Below are positions 43,671-51,865 of a DNA stretch of 64,000 nt, piece after piece. The position numbers and the translations under genes were made by a program. The stretch comes from Frigoribacterium sp. PhB24 (GTDB taxonomy: Bacteria; Actinomycetota; Actinomycetes; Actinomycetales; Microbacteriaceae), in assembly GCF_003755185.1 (NCBI RefSeq), contig NZ_RKIC01000016.1, positions 113,453-177,452 on the forward strand. Reading direction: 5' to 3'. The first letter of the stretch is position 1, and each line of letters opens with the position of its first letter. The notes beneath the pieces are model-generated. The model ran no database searches. It was not told where the DNA came from and was given only the letters and a program-made list of their open reading frames with translations.

Positions 43671-43726
43671 CGAGTGGGCGAAAAGTGCTCTCGGGCGGCT
43701 TCCGACCAGCGTCTTCTGCCCACTCG
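43671..43726. repeat. Imperfect palindrome between glycosyltransferase genes
   Basis: CGAGTGGGCGAAAAG at the left and CTTCTGCCCACTCG at the right: 9 perfect terminal bases and partial pairing further in. It lies in the 278-base gap between convergent genes, followed by closely spaced GGAGGCGCGG copies at 43801 and 43815. Confidence 0.55.
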
Positions 43727-43834
43727 ACGGCGGGACCGGCCCGATTCGGTCGGCACGACGACGCGGTGACGCCGAGGCGCGGGCGAGAAGGCGCGGGCAA
43801 GGAGGCGCGGGCAAGGAGGCGCGGGCCCGGGCGG

Positions 43835-45274
43835 TCAGCCGGTCGCGGTGAGCGCCGCGTGGGCTCGCGCCCGCCCGGGCGTCTCGCGCAGGGACGCCGC
43901 CAGACCGGCCAGGCGCCCGGCCGCTCCGGGGTCGCGCGTCGGCAGGTCGAGCACGTGCCGCAGGGCCTCCGCCAGCTCGTCGACGGTCGCCGTGTTCGGG
44001 GCCAGCGCGACGCCGACCCCGGTCCGTTCGAGGGCCGCGGCCCCGGCGAACTGGTCGGTCGAGAACGGCAGGACGACGACGGGCACGCCCGCGGTCATCG
44101 CCTCGGTCACGCTGTTGTTGCCACCGTGCGTGACGGCCGCGGCCGCCGCGTCGAGCAGGGTGACCTGCGGCAGGAACTCGCGCACGAGCCAGTCGGCCGG
44201 CACCTCGCCGAGGTCGGCGCGGGCCCCGGAACCTAGCGCGATCGCGGCCCGCACCCCGACCCGCCGCAGGGCCTCCGCCACGCGCCCGAGCACGTCCGAC
44301 CGCACCGACAGGAAGCTGCCGAAGCTGACGTAGACGAACGGCGCGGGCGTGGGCCCGGCACCGGCGGCCAGCCAGGCGGCGACTTCGGCGTCGACCGGCT
44401 CGGCGCGGACGGCCGACCCGAGCCAGACGTGCCGCGGCAGCAGGGCGTCACGGGCGGGATCGGCGAGCTCGCCGGGGTAGTTGTAGAGCAGCAGGTCGCC
44501 GTGCTCGCCGAACGCGCTCGTCGACGGCGGGAGGTGTGGCGCGAGTTCGGCCAGGGCCGCGTTCCACTCGGCGGTGAACGAGGCGTCGACCCGTTCGCAG
44601 AGCTCGCGCAGGCCCACGACGCCCGCCGGAGCGGGCCCGGGCCCCGCGGGGGGTCGCACCACGTTCGCGTCGTCGAACCACGCCGGAGCGTGGTTCGACG
44701 ACGCGACGGTGGTGCGGCCTCCGGCCGGGGCGGCACCGGCACCGGCACCGCCGAACGCGGCAGGCCACTCGGGCGGGCAGCCGTAGACCTCGTCGCCCAC
44801 GGGCAGCGCCGTCGGGTGCCCGAGCACGACGTCGGCGAACGAGACGCCGCCGGCGACGAGCGCGAGCCGGGCGCTGAACGCGAGGTGGTCCACGACGATC
44901 TGGTCGGGCTGCACGGCGGCGACCACGTCGAGCACGGCCCGGGCCGTCGCGACCGGCTGCCACATGAGGTCGGTGAGGCGTTCGCGCGCCTGGTACGAGA
45001 GCGTCTCGACCATGCCGAGCCGGGTGGCGTCGAAGAAGCCGCGCAGCGACGCGTCCTCGTCGGCGACCTGCTCTTCCGCCCGGATGACGCCGGGGTTCGA
45101 GCCGCGACCGAGCTGCAGGTGCACGCGCTCGAAGCCGAACGACCGGACGATGGCTGCGGTGGCCGGCCCGGTCGCGACGACGACGCGCTCACCGCGGTCG
45201 CGCCACTCGGTGGCCAGGGTCGCTAGGGGCAGCAGGTGGGACGCGTAGTCCGGGCTGATGACGAGCAGGGTCAT
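43835..45274 (-). CDS. Glycosyltransferase (GT1/MGT-like), with in-frame palindromic element
   Basis: 479 residues, GT-B fold. N-terminal LLVISPDYASHLLPLATLATEWRDRGERVVVATGP; C-terminal FVYVSFGSFLSVRSDVLGRVAEALRR, FLPQVTLLDAAAAAVTHGGNNSVTEAMTAGVPVVVLPFSTDQFAGA, the UDP-sugar-binding signature of family-1 enzymes (HGGxxSxxEA...P...DQ). Between VYGCPPEWPAAF and LRELCERVDASF sits a 40-residue insertion rich in Gly, Ala and Pro that contains RTTVASSNHAPAWFDDANVV, encoded by the 66-bp palindrome at 44653-44718. It overlaps the upstream GT gene by 4 bases. Acceptor unknown. Confidence 0.88.
   Translation of the reverse strand: MTLLVISPDYASHLLPLATLATEWRDRGERVVVATGPATAAIVRSFGFERVHLQLGRGSNPGVIRAEEQVADEDASLRGFFDATRLGMVETLSYQARERLTDLMWQPVATARAVLDVVAAVQPDQIVVDHLAFSARLALVAGGVSFADVVLGHPTALPVGDEVYGCPPEWPAAFGGAGAGAAPAGGRTTVASSNHAPAWFDDANVVRPPAGPGPAPAGVVGLRELCERVDASFTAEWNAALAELAPHLPPSTSAFGEHGDLLLYNYPGELADPARDALLPRHVWLGSAVRAEPVDAEVAAWLAAGAGPTPAPFVYVSFGSFLSVRSDVLGRVAEALRRVGVRAAIALGSGARADLGEVPADWLVREFLPQVTLLDAAAAAVTHGGNNSVTEAMTAGVPVVVLPFSTDQFAGAAALERTGVGVALAPNTATVDELAEALRHVLDLPTRDPGAAGRLAGLAASLRETPGRARAHAALTATG
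44653..44718. repeat. Family-2 palindromic element (66 bp) inside a glycosyltransferase gene
   Basis: 31-base arms (left GTCGCACCACGTTCGCGTCG..., right ...GACGGTGGTGCGGC) match at 28 of 31 positions around a CGGA loop. 66 bases = 22 codons, so the host frame is kept. The intergenic copy at 54559-54624 has the same size, the same ends and the same potential reading (ASSNHA..WFDD..VVRP). Confidence 0.9.
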
Positions 45275-47541
45275 CGTGCGCTCACGCTCCACTCGCGCTG
45301 TTCGAGCTCGTCGTGGTGCACCGTGCCGTAGACGCCGGACAGCGACCGCGCCATGGCCTGGATCGTGAAGGAGCGCTCGACGGTGTCGCGTGACCGGGCC
45401 GCGCGCGCCTCCGTGGTCTCGGTCGAGGCGGCGGTGAGCGCCTCGTCCATGGCCTGGCGCAGGGCGTCGACGTCCCAGGTGCGGGTGAGCCAGCCGGTGT
45501 CCCCTTGTCGGACGTAGGTCGACGGCCCGCCACCCTGCGGCGCGACGACGAGCAGACCGGAGCCCATGGCCTCGAGCAGGGCGATACCGAACTCCTCTTT
45601 CAGGCTGCCGCAGACGTAGACGCCGCGCGGCGCCGCGAGCCCGGGCAGGCCGAAGCGCGCCGCGGCGACCCACCGGGCGACCGTGTCGTTCGGCCGGTGG
45701 CCGGGCAGCAGCAGTCCGGAGGCGCGGTGCCGGTCGACGGGGACGATCGTGTCGATCAGGTCGAGCTGTTCGCGCTCGTCGGCGCTCGGGTGTTCGAGGT
45801 CGCCGCCGATCAGCAACAGATTCGCGCGATCGCGCAACGGTCCGCCGGCCCACGCCTCGACGATGGTCGCCATCCCCTTGACCCGGTGCAGGCGCCCGAC
45901 GCTGACCAGCAGGGGCAGGCCACGGCGCTCGGGCGGCAGGGTCTCGAGCAGGGCGCACAGCTCGGCGAGCGGCGGGGTCGCGGGCAGGCCCGCGGCGTGC
46001 TCGGCGGCCTCGGCGACCGAGCGGTCGACCACGTCGAGGTCGATGCCCTCGGGCACGATCGTGTGGCGCTCGGGGTGCGAGGTGACGTCGATGCCGACCA
46101 GCTCGCGCATGTCGCGCTCGAGCTCAGGCCGGGGGAACAGCACCGTGTGCGACGCGTTCGAGGCGAGCTGCTGCACGAGACGCGTACGGAACCAGAAGTG
46201 CTCGACCTCGTCGACGTCGCCGAAGGTCTCGCGGGTCAGCGCGCCCGACAGGTCGAGGGACTGGATGACGGCGTGCGGGTCGGGCGCGACCGTGAAGACG
46301 ACGGGGATGTCGAGCTCGCGGGCCACGTCGGCGGCCGCCAGGCTGCCCACGTCGGCCATGCGCAGATGCAGCAGGTCGACGCCGCCCGCGGCGCGCAGCA
46401 CCCGTCGGATGCCGCGACGGGCCGCGACCCGCAGCGGCCACGCGGTCGACGACGAGACGGGGTCGCTGAGCAGCGGCACGCGCCCGTAGACGTGTCCGGA
46501 GGCGCGGGACGCCAGGTCGTGGACGCTCGCGACCGCCGCGTCCGCCGATCCGCGCGAGAGGGTGACGACCCGGGCGACGTGACGGTCGTCGAGGACGTGC
46601 GCCGCGCCTCCGGCGGCGAGCGCGTCGCCGAGCCGCACGAGCAGCGTCGCGATACCGCCGTTGTCGCCGCTGCCGGCGTGGGTGAGGCCGGCGTCGATGT
46701 CGGCGTGCAGGAAGAGCTGGGCGATGGTGAGACCGTCGCGCCCGGCCGGGTCCGCGACCGGGAGGCCGGTGTCCGCCGTGTCGGTGCCTCCCCGGAGGCG
46801 CGCGCCGGCGCGGTCGAGGCCGCGGTCGAGGCCGCCGTCGCCGTCGAACACGTCGTCGCGGGCCGAGAGGTCGATCACGGCGAGGCGCGCGACGTCGCCG
46901 AGGTAGCCGTCGTGACGGGCGAGCTCGTGCACGGTGGAGGCGACGGCCTGGTCGCCGCGACGCTGGCCGAGGGCCGACACGGCGGCGACGCGGACGTGCT
47001 CGTCCTCACCCCCGTCGCGGGCGATGGTCGCGAGCGGGCGCGAGGCGATGCGGGCTCGCACCAGGCCGAGGGTCTCGACCAGGCGGTACCGCGCGTCGGG
47101 CTCGTGCACGCCGATCAGGGCGCCCTCGAGCGCCACCGCGACCACGGCGGGGGCGGACGACGACCACTGCTCGAGCGTGCGCTGGGCCACCATGCCGGTG
47201 AAGCCGCCGGCGACGACGAGTCCGATCAACCGGCCGACGGTGTCGTAGCGGGGCAGCCGCTGACTGAGCGCCGATGCGGCGTGCTCGCGGAGGAAGGTGC
47301 GGTCGCTCGACAACAGGTCGCTCAGCACGACGTCGGCCTGCTCGTCGAAGACCTGCGCGAGCGCGTTCGTGGCCGCGATGGCGACGAGTTGGTCCTGGCT
47401 GCCGAGGGCACCGCGCAGCACTCGGATCGTGCGGGCCCCACCGGTCCGCGCGGCGTCGAGCGCGAGGTCGTCGGCGAGCCGCATCGAGTCGACCAGGCGG
47501 TCGGCCTCGTGGATCGCGTCGAGCGAGGTCTGGATGCCCAT
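45271..47541 (-). CDS. HEAT-repeat/GT4 glycosyltransferase fusion
   Basis: 756 residues. Residues 1-240 are helical HEAT-like repeats (LGSQDQLVAIAATNALAQVFDEQADVVLSDLL, EHVRVAAVSALGQRRGDQAVASTVHELARHD). The rest is a GT-B glycosyltransferase of the GT4/sucrose-phosphate-synthase kind: LRMADVGSLAAADVARELDIPVVFTVAPDPHAV, VSVGRLHRVKGMATIVEAW, CGSLKEEFGIALLEAMGSGLLVVAPQGGGPSTYVRQGDTGWL (E-x7-E motif). ATG 47541 with GAGAGG upstream. It starts a two-gene operon with the GT1-like gene and is divergent from a pyruvyltransferase gene. Confidence 0.85.
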   Translation of the reverse strand: MGIQTSLDAIHEADRLVDSMRLADDLALDAARTGGARTIRVLRGALGSQDQLVAIAATNALAQVFDEQADVVLSDLLSSDRTFLREHAASALSQRLPRYDTVGRLIGLVVAGGFTGMVAQRTLEQWSSSAPAVVAVALEGALIGVHEPDARYRLVETLGLVRARIASRPLATIARDGGEDEHVRVAAVSALGQRRGDQAVASTVHELARHDGYLGDVARLAVIDLSARDDVFDGDGGLDRGLDRAGARLRGGTDTADTGLPVADPAGRDGLTIAQLFLHADIDAGLTHAGSGDNGGIATLLVRLGDALAAGGAAHVLDDRHVARVVTLSRGSADAAVASVHDLASRASGHVYGRVPLLSDPVSSSTAWPLRVAARRGIRRVLRAAGGVDLLHLRMADVGSLAAADVARELDIPVVFTVAPDPHAVIQSLDLSGALTRETFGDVDEVEHFWFRTRLVQQLASNASHTVLFPRPELERDMRELVGIDVTSHPERHTIVPEGIDLDVVDRSVAEAAEHAAGLPATPPLAELCALLETLPPERRGLPLLVSVGRLHRVKGMATIVEAWAGGPLRDRANLLLIGGDLEHPSADEREQLDLIDTIVPVDRHRASGLLLPGHRPNDTVARWVAAARFGLPGLAAPRGVYVCGSLKEEFGIALLEAMGSGLLVVAPQGGGPSTYVRQGDTGWLTRTWDVDALRQAMDEALTAASTETTEARAARSRDTVERSFTIQAMARSLSGVYGTVHHDELEQREWSVSAR

Positions 47542-47716
47542 GCGGTGCCTCTCGGTGGTGCGGCGCGCGGCGCGCGGAGTCGACCCCGGAGCCCCGGGCC
47601 TGGTGGAGCCTATCGCCGCGGGGTGACCCGACGGTGCGCTCGGCGCTTCGAGGGTCCGGTACCGTCGGGGGCGGCATCGATCCCGCTGCCGAGTCCCGCA
47701 GCGAGAGGTCCCACCC

Positions 47717-48955
47717 GTGCGAATCGTCACCATCGGAGACGTCGGCGTGCTCGACGGAATGGTCCACATCGGTGACGAGGCGATGTTCCACGAGGCGACC
47801 GTGCAGCTGCGCGCCCGTGGCGCCCTGATCACGGGCGTCTCGTCGAACCCGGCCGAGACCGCCGAGCGGTACGGCGTCGACGCCGTGCCCGCGATCGGCT
47901 TCCACCCCGCGACGACCGGCGGCCGACTCGGCCAGCGTGAGCGTCGCGCCCGCGTGCTGTCGGCGATCGACGGAGGCGCGGGTCACCTGCCGCAGGACGA
48001 CCCGGCCTGGCAGGTCGTCGAGGCCGTCCGCGAGGCCGACGGCGTGCTCGTCGCGGGCGGCGGCAACATGGCCTCGCTGTGGCCGATGCACGTGTACGAG
48101 CGGAACACGCTCGGACTGATCGCCCGACGCTTCGACAAGCCGCTCGTCGTCAGTGGGCAGACCATCGGGCCGGTGCTCGAGGGCGAGGACCGCGAACTCG
48201 TCACCGAGCTGCTCGACGCGGCCGCTCTCGTGGGGTTGCGCGAGGGCGCGTCGCTCGAGCTGGTGCGGACGCTCGGCGTCGACCCGGCGACGGCGGTGGG
48301 GACGGTGGACGACGCGAGCTTCCTCGGGTTCGACGCCGCGCCTCCTGCCGGGGGTGCCGCGGACGTCGCGGGCTCAGCTGGCGCACCGGCGCCGTATCTC
48401 GCGGTCAGCCTGTCCGCGCACGTCGGCGACGCCGACCGGGCGGCGTTCGCCACGGCCGTCGCCCGGCTGCTCGACCGGGTGGCGGGCGAGGCCGGGCTCG
48501 AGGTCGTGTTCCTCGCGCACTGGGCGTCGCTCGACCCGACCGAGGAGCGCGGCGACTCGCTGCTGCACCGGGCCGTGCTCGACCGGCTGACCGTGCCCGC
48601 GCGGGTCGAACCCACGACCGACTCCCCCGCGGCCGCGCGCTTCGCCCGAGGTGCGGCCCTGCACCTGACCAGCCGCTACCACCCGGCCGTGTTCGCCGTC
48701 GCGGGCGGGGTGCCGACGGTCGGGCTCGCGGTGGACGACTACACGACCATCAAGCTGACCGGGGCCCTCGGCAACTTCGGGCAGACGAGCGTCGTCACGG
48801 CCGCTCAGCTGCTCGCGGGCGAGGCCGACGCGGTCGCGCTGGCGGCATGGGCCGGACGCGACACGGTGCGCACGGCGTGGGCCGAGCGCCTGGACGGGAC
48901 CCGCGCGGCGTCGGCCGCCTGGTGGGACCGGGTCGCGGGTGCGCTGCGCGGCTGA
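47717..48955 (+). CDS. Polysaccharide pyruvyl transferase family protein
   Basis: 412 residues, GTG start. VTIGDVGVLDGMVHIGDEAMFHEATVQLRARG, VLVAGGGNMASLWPMHVYERNTLGLIARRFDKPLVVSGQTIGP, ALVGLREGASLELVRTLGVD, HLTSRYHPAVFAVAGGVPTVGLAVDDYTTIKLTGALG are the conserved blocks of CsaB/WcaK-type pyruvyltransferases, which add a pyruvate ketal to wall or capsule glycans. Divergent from the GT4 fusion gene, so probably the same glycan pathway. Confidence 0.85.
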   Translation: MRIVTIGDVGVLDGMVHIGDEAMFHEATVQLRARGALITGVSSNPAETAERYGVDAVPAIGFHPATTGGRLGQRERRARVLSAIDGGAGHLPQDDPAWQVVEAVREADGVLVAGGGNMASLWPMHVYERNTLGLIARRFDKPLVVSGQTIGPVLEGEDRELVTELLDAAALVGLREGASLELVRTLGVDPATAVGTVDDASFLGFDAAPPAGGAADVAGSAGAPAPYLAVSLSAHVGDADRAAFATAVARLLDRVAGEAGLEVVFLAHWASLDPTEERGDSLLHRAVLDRLTVPARVEPTTDSPAAARFARGAALHLTSRYHPAVFAVAGGVPTVGLAVDDYTTIKLTGALGNFGQTSVVTAAQLLAGEADAVALAAWAGRDTVRTAWAERLDGTRAASAAWWDRVAGALRG

Positions 48956-48978
48956 CGCGCTGCGCGGCCCGCGAGGGG

Positions 48979-49938
48979 TCAGCCCTGCAGGGTGGCGCTG
49001 GGGTACTCGCCGAAGCGTTGGACGTACGACGCGGTGAAACGACTCAGGTGCGTGAAGCCCCAGCGCTGCGCGACGGCGGCGACGGTCGCCTCACCCGGGG
49101 CCAGCTCGGTCAGCTCGGCACGGACGTGGTCGAGGCGGATGGTGCGCAGGTACTCGGTGGGTGTGACCCCGAGCTGCCGGCTGAAGGCCTGCTGCAGCCC
49201 GCGGGGCGTGAGGTGCACGGTCTCGGCCAGCTGGGACATGTTGACCGGCAGGTGCGAGTGGGTGTGCAGGTACTCGACGGCCTCGCGCAGGCGGGCGTTG
49301 CGGGGCACGAGCAACGCGGGCGGCAGGTCGATCGACCGGTGCGAGAAGGTGTCGAGCAGGGCGAAGGCCGACTCCCGCTTGAGCTCGGAGCGCAGCAGCT
49401 CGGTCGACTCGCCACCGAGGATCGTCTTCGCGGCGTTCGTGATGGTGGCCTGCCACCGACGCAGGTTCGCGAGGTCGGGTACGACCGTGTGGTCGAACTG
49501 CAGCGGCCCGGCGAGGGCGCCCTCGTGCTCGGCGGCCATGCGCTCGAGGTACGCGGCGTCGAAGTGCACGAGGTTCTGCCGGTATTCGCGGACCTCGAAC
49601 TCGAAGGCCTTGCCGGTCGGGAACATCAACGGGCGGCCGATCTCGAACGCGGCCTCTTCGGCCCCGACGTCGACCCGGCCCTCGCCCGCGGTGATCCAGG
49701 CGACGACGTATTCGCGCTCGGGTTGGATCGCCCCGCGGATGTCGCCGAGGAACATCGCCGAACGCAACGTCATGTCCTCGTCGCCCGCCGTCGTGTAGCG
49801 GTAGGCGAACGTCTCTTGCCGGGTGTCGGTGCGGAACCCGGCGCCGTTGTAGGTGTCCTCGAACAGGGCTCGCGCCTGGTCCATGTCGCGGCCGCCCATC
49901 TCGGAGCGCACCGGGGGCAGGGTCTGTTCGGGTTCCAT
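48979..49938 (-). CDS. AraC family transcriptional regulator (paralogue of 772-1731)
   Basis: 319 residues. The N-terminal sensor-like domain has TYNGAGFRTDTRQETFAYRYTTAGDEDMTLRSAMFLGDI, and the C-terminal AraC helix-turn-helix has LPVNMSQLAETVHLTPRGLQQAFSRQLGVTPTEYLRTIRLDHVRAEL and VAAVAQRWGFTHLSRFTASYVQRFGEYPSATLQG. Same length and motif layout as the AraC gene at the left edge, so the two are paralogues. ATG 49938. Convergent with the pyruvyltransferase gene; no obvious regulon. Confidence 0.88.
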   Translation of the reverse strand: MEPEQTLPPVRSEMGGRDMDQARALFEDTYNGAGFRTDTRQETFAYRYTTAGDEDMTLRSAMFLGDIRGAIQPEREYVVAWITAGEGRVDVGAEEAAFEIGRPLMFPTGKAFEFEVREYRQNLVHFDAAYLERMAAEHEGALAGPLQFDHTVVPDLANLRRWQATITNAAKTILGGESTELLRSELKRESAFALLDTFSHRSIDLPPALLVPRNARLREAVEYLHTHSHLPVNMSQLAETVHLTPRGLQQAFSRQLGVTPTEYLRTIRLDHVRAELTELAPGEATVAAVAQRWGFTHLSRFTASYVQRFGEYPSATLQG

Positions 49939-50035
49939 CAGAGTGATCCTGCCATGCCGCGCGCACTGAAAGAGGCCCTTGACGGGGGAATCGTCACCGT
50001 GCTGCCGTTCGGACCCGGATCGGACGGAGTGTGAC

Positions 50036-50491
50036 TCACGCGCCGGTCGGGGTCGACGCGGCGCCGAAGGCCTTCGTGAACGCGGCCGCCAGCACGGCCT
50101 TGAACCCGGAAGGCAGGCGCGTGCGGTGCAGGACGTCGGCCTCGACGACGAGCGCGAAGAACGCCTCACCCTCGACCAGCCACCAGGCCCGCACCGTGTC
50201 ACTCGAGAAGACGGCCTCACCCTCGGGCTCGTCCGGGCTCTCGACGATGACGCGGTCCTCGTAGAGGGCCACCGCACCGTGCTCGCCGTTCATCGACGCC
50301 GAGCACTCGAAGACCAGGTCGGGGTCGAGCGGGGGCGCGAAGTCACCGAAGAAGAGGTCGGCCGCCGGCGTGCGGGCCGCGTCGCCGATCTGGCCGAAGT
50401 CGCTGGCGACGTTGAAGTCGCCGAACGCGGTGTCGGGGGCGTCCGAGGTGGAGGCCTCTGGACTGTCGACCGCCGGGACGCGGCGCGACAT
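50036..50491 (-). CDS. Conserved hypothetical protein, probably Microbacteriaceae-specific
   Basis: 151 residues. An acidic, low-complexity start (SPEASTSDAPDTAFGDFNVASDFGQIGD) is followed by a probable beta-rich domain (MNGEHGAVALYEDRVIVESPDEPEGEAVFSSDTVRAWWLVEGEAFFALVVEAD) and a short helical end (SGFKAVLAAAFTKAFG). The pattern looks like a small PH-like or DUF fold but no family was recognised. ATG 50491 is the first start after an upstream region with no protein features. Confidence 0.6.
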   Translation of the reverse strand: MSRRVPAVDSPEASTSDAPDTAFGDFNVASDFGQIGDAARTPAADLFFGDFAPPLDPDLVFECSASMNGEHGAVALYEDRVIVESPDEPEGEAVFSSDTVRAWWLVEGEAFFALVVEADVLHRTRLPSGFKAVLAAAFTKAFGAASTPTGA

Positions 50492-50677
50492 GTCGCTCTC
50501 TGCGTCCACTGGTTTCTCGACTCTCGTCCTGATCCGGTGACGACCTTCCCACCGCCGTGCAGCTTCTGCACCTGTTCCATTAGACCGCCTAGCGACCTCG
50601 AGCCGTGCCTCGCGCCGACCACAGTTCGGTTTGCGGCCATCGCGGCCGACGACCACAGGAGGCGCGGGTGGCGCCGG

Positions 50678-51232
50678 TCACGAGGGCCGGGTGATGCGCT
50701 CCACGGCGTCACGAGTCAGGGCACGGCTCGGCGGCGACGGATCGAGGGCACGGTGGATGGACGCCCCCTCGACGAAGGCGTCGAGCTGGCGCGCGGTGTC
50801 CGGGTCGAAGTGGCGCTCGAGCTCGACCCGGCTGCGACGCATCCACTCCCGGGTGATCTCGCGGAACCTCGGCTCACGGGCGGCCAGGGCGTAGAGCTCG
50901 TAGCTGATCACCTGGTCGCGGACCGCGGCCGGGCCGGTCAGGTCGTCGTGGATCAACGCGACCACCGCCTCCTTGGCCTCGTCCCGAGTGGTCGCGGCAC
51001 CGAGCCGCCCCTCGAACCGCACGATGATCGTCTCGGCGAAGCGTGAGAACGCCTCGTGCAGCAGCTCGTCCATGCCGTCGAAGTGGTAGGTCATCGAGCC
51101 GAGCGGCACGTCGGCGCGCGCCGCGATCTTGCGGTGCGACGCGCCGGCGACGCCGACCTCGGCGACGACGTCGAGCGTCACGTCGATCAGCCGGTCGCGT
51201 CGGTCGGGCTCGGTGCGCCGCGTGCCCCCCAC
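50678..51232 (-). CDS. TetR family transcriptional regulator
   Basis: 184 residues. Helix-turn-helix DRRDRLIDVTLDVVAEVGVAGASHRKIAARADVPLGSMTYHFDGMDELLHEAFSRFAE is typical TetR (usually a repressor released by a ligand). The acetyltransferase gene ends 2 bases upstream. The palindrome GTGTACG-TT-CGTACAC and its near copy at the promoters of the neighbouring genes are the probable binding sites. Confidence 0.9.
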   Translation of the reverse strand: MGGTRRTEPDRRDRLIDVTLDVVAEVGVAGASHRKIAARADVPLGSMTYHFDGMDELLHEAFSRFAETIIVRFEGRLGAATTRDEAKEAVVALIHDDLTGPAAVRDQVISYELYALAAREPRFREITREWMRRSRVELERHFDPDTARQLDAFVEGASIHRALDPSPPSRALTRDAVERITRPS

Positions 51233-51234
51233 GC

Positions 51235-51819
51235 TCAGAGGCTCCTCACCACGCGGGCCGGGTTGCCGACCGCGACGACGCCTGCGGGGACGTCCTTCGT
51301 GACCACCGCCCCGGCGCCGATCACGCTGTCGTCGCCGATCGTCACCCCGGGCAGCACGATCACGCCACCACCGAGCCAGACGTTGTCGCCGATCGTGATC
51401 GGCTTCGCGGCCTCGAGCTTGTCGCGGCGGGGCTGCGGCTCGACCGGGTGCGTCGGCGTCAGCAGCTGGACGTTCGGGCCGATCTGACAGTCGGCCCCGA
51501 TCGTGATCGGGGCCACGTCGAGCGCGGTGAGGCCGTAGTTCACGAAGGTGCCGGCCCCGATCGTGACGAAGCTGCCGTAGTCGACGTACACCGGCGGCCG
51601 CACGTGCGCCGTCTCGTGCAGGCTGCCGAACAGCTCACGCGCGATCTCCTGTGCGGCGTCGACGTCGTCGGCGAAGGCCGCCGCGAAGCGCGCCTGCAGG
51701 GTGATCGCCCGCTGCTGCCGCGACGCGATGTCGGGGTCGTCCGAGATGTAGAGGTCACCCGCGAGCATCCGCTCGTGGTTCGTGCGCGGGTCGCCGGCGA
51801 AGTGGTCGGTGGTCGTCAT
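51235..51819 (-). CDS. Maltose/galactoside O-acetyltransferase-like protein (LbH)
   Basis: 194 residues with a left-handed beta-helix: YGSFVTIGAGTFVNYGLTALDVAPITIGADCQIGPNVQLLTPTHPVEP, ITIGDNVWLGGGVIVLPGVTIGDDSVIGAGAVVTKDVPAGVVAVGNPARVVR. The N-terminal mac domain (ERMLAGDLYISDDPDIASRQQRA) and the His in THPV mark it as a LacA/Maa-type acetyl-CoA sugar acetyltransferase. Probably in one operon with the TetR gene. The start lies 22 bases from the shared operator and lacks a ribosome site. Confidence 0.9.
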   Translation of the reverse strand: MTTTDHFAGDPRTNHERMLAGDLYISDDPDIASRQQRAITLQARFAAAFADDVDAAQEIARELFGSLHETAHVRPPVYVDYGSFVTIGAGTFVNYGLTALDVAPITIGADCQIGPNVQLLTPTHPVEPQPRRDKLEAAKPITIGDNVWLGGGVIVLPGVTIGDDSVIGAGAVVTKDVPAGVVAVGNPARVVRSL

Positions 51820-51840
51820 GCCCGACACCCTAGACGACGA

Positions 51841-51856
51841 GCGTACGAACGTACAC
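51841..51856. promoter_or_regulatory. TetR operator copy 1 (divergent promoter)
   Basis: GCGTACGAACGTACAC, one base from a perfect palindrome and otherwise equal to the site at 53083-53098. The TACACA within it could be the -10 of the MFS gene starting at 51866, 10 bases later. Confidence 0.8.
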
Positions 51857-51865
51857 ACTGGGCAC

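Noticed and set aside
50492..50656. Extension of the hypothetical gene at 50036-50491 to an upstream start
   Set aside because: The added residues are Arg-rich, lack features and run through an intergenic-looking AT-richer stretch.
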